Shown here: positions 62,550-64,000 of the stretch, one piece after another | Numbering within the stretch: position 1 is the stretch's first letter | Layout: every line of letters begins with the position of its first letter | NCBI RefSeq assembly: GCF_004359215.1 | Contig: NC_090622.1 | Span: 1,540,875 to 1,604,874 of the forward strand | Direction of reading: 5' to 3' | Source of the DNA: Bremia lactucae | Lineage: Eukaryota; Oomycota; Peronosporomycetes; Peronosporales; Peronosporaceae | Length of the DNA: 64,000 bases | Position numbers and translations under genes: made by a program | The notes under the pieces: model-generated | The model's database searches: none | What the model was told of the DNA's origin: nothing | The model's input: only the letters and a program-made list of their open reading frames with translations

Positions 62550-64000
62550 GAAGACTCGCTTGGACCTCTTTGAAAGGATAAGCTGAGAGCCGCGTTACTC
62601 GCGTGATGTCCCTCGCTCTCCAAGTCCTGTTCGTGGTGGGAGGCATCGGTCCGATAGCTTTTCGCCTTCACCGTCCCCCTTACCCGAACGATGCTCGACT
62701 CACAGTCGGCGACACCATCGGTCTCCTTAACCAGATGGAGGTATGTGACCTCATTTGGGTCTACATACCGTTTCAGACGACCCACGTAAAATACGGGGTG
62801 CGTCTTCATATACAGGGGAAGGGTGAGCCAATAATTTAGGTCTCCAACCTCTTGTACCACCGTATAGGGCCCAATGAAACGCGGCAACAACTTCGTAGTA
62901 CCTCCAGGTAGTACAAAAATTGCATTTTTAGGTAGGGTAGCACGACTTAATAGTGCTTTTTCACCCACTCTAAAGCGTTCATTGTTTATGTGACCATTTC
63001 GGTCTGCATATTATTTTTGCTTGTCCTGTGCGCTTGCCATTGCGTCACGGGCTTTACGTGTGATGGCTAATCGCTCATCCAGAAAGCGTTGAGCCTCGCT
63101 CACGCTTTTAGCATCAGTCTCTTTTGCGCGCAGCCCGAGTCTTAATGGGAAGGGCCCCTCACTATGCTCGGAGCGAAAGAAGGACATAGTTTCGTCGATA
63201 TGACGATGACCCATGAGGGTATCATCTCAAAGACTGAAACTTAACCTAGTGACCCTGCCAGTGTAGCAGTGGTCAATAAAACTACGCCTTATGACCGACC
63301 TCTTGGCGGTATCATATGCGAGTTTGTGGCGTCCGAGGATGGCGCAGTCCGTTAATATAAAAAGGTGTATCACCCGTGCTGGCGTGGACACTGGTTTTGT
63401 AGCAAACTCCACAAAGGCCAATTGCTTGATCCACTCTTTAGGAGTTGCTATAGTGCGCAAGACATCCGCCACGACCCGATTGGCACGTTCTGTTTGGCCA
63501 TCGGTCTGGGGATGATCTGCGTTCGACATGTGGAGCTTGCTACCTAGCAGCTCGAACACATGTTGCCAAAAGCCAGACGTAAAACGTGGATCGCGGTCCG
63601 ATACTATGGACTCGGGCATCTCGTGTAGTCGGTAAACATGATCCAGGCACAATAGAGCTGCCTCCTTGCCTGTGATCGATGTCTTACATGGTGCTAAATG
63701 TATCATCTTGCTGAGTCTGTCTAAGAAGACGAAAAGCCCTGTCCGACCTTAATGATCGGGCGGCATGCCAAACATGAAGTCCAGATTACTGACTTCCAAC
63801 AGTTAATTGGAATCGGTAGCGGCTTCAGCGGCGCACTGCTGGACGGTGCAGGCTTTATGCGCTGACACTGTTCGCAAGAGTGAATATAGTTGGCCACCCA
63901 TAAATATAAGTGTGGCCACTAAAATTCCTCTGACACTCGTAAGAATGTCTTTTCACGGCCCAGATGCCCACTTGATGGTGCATCATGGAGCTCGTGAAGG
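62550..64000 (-). pseudogene. Family B integrase and C-terminus (right copy)
   Basis: On the minus strand the zinc region enters from the window edge (64000-63860: LHDAPSSGHLGREKT-like, HSCEQCQR). The core at 63706-63227 is open for 159 codons: VSDRDPRFTSGFWQHVFELL with the second Asp, and TDGQTERANRV with the Glu. Linker 63214-63011 (RFLDERLAITRKARDAMASA) leads to a C-terminal domain at 62968-62640 (LLPRFIGPYTVVQEVGDLNY, HPVFYVGRLKRYVDP). It is less decayed than the left copy. RT lies beyond the window. Confidence 0.8.

Noticed and set aside
1..64000. CRISPR array, rRNA or intact cytosolic tRNA
   Set aside because: No regular short repeats with spacers, no rRNA-like sequence and no complete cloverleaf were seen. 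Repeats here are LTRs and local tandem units.

Overview
The window looks like repeat-dominated nuclear DNA of a eukaryote, most probably a plant-pathogenic oomycete (downy mildew or Phytophthora type). Three observations suggest this: it is packed with decayed Ty3/gypsy LTR retrotransposons; one small gene (38680-39009, minus) encodes a secreted, arginine-rich, effector-like protein; and a decayed VPS4 gene at 24752-26450 keeps two very short GT-AG introns (57 and 62 nt). The oomycete assignment is inference. I see no bacterial operon, rRNA or CRISPR array.

I name four LTR types by sequence: L1 (about 440 bp, family A), L2 (about 530 bp, family B), L4 (about 485 bp, family D) and L3 (about 547 bp, once joined to a family A interior). 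All start TGTAA and end (G)TTACA or CTACA. L1, L2 and L4 interiors begin with the same primer-binding motif, (T/A)GGTAGCACT.

Layout. 1-1075: family A RNase H/integrase. 1225-4733: 3' part of a family B element. 5079-6240: L1 LTR and a family A 3' end, reversed. 6348-8790: family D pieces. 10206-16071: an inverted-repeat composite of family D ends around family D pol and a family B gag/protease. 16073-19453 and 29148-32528: two copies of a 3381-bp broken family D gag-pol block, identical wherever I compared them. 19942-26700: low-repeat stretch with a MULE fragment and the VPS4 pseudogene. 26701-28540: family B LTR, gag and protease. 33300-37815: reversed family A remnants. 38271-40125: the effector-like gene. 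40126-46954: the best family A element. 46955-50135: a second family A 3' half. 50145-51853: family B LTR and gag. 53700-60433: a reversed, nearly full-length family A element. 60593-64000: an inverted copy of the family B 3' end seen at 1225-4733.

The most interesting signal is that families A, B and D each carry an extra reading frame on the strand opposite to pol, between integrase and the 3' LTR. The antisense products share a design: a low-complexity N-terminus and helical or coiled-coil C-terminal parts. The A and B versions share a short motif, and in family A the antisense coiled coil overlaps the integrase-chromodomain linker. These look like ambisense Ty3/gypsy elements with an accessory antisense protein. 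I found no copy of any element intact enough to be autonomous.
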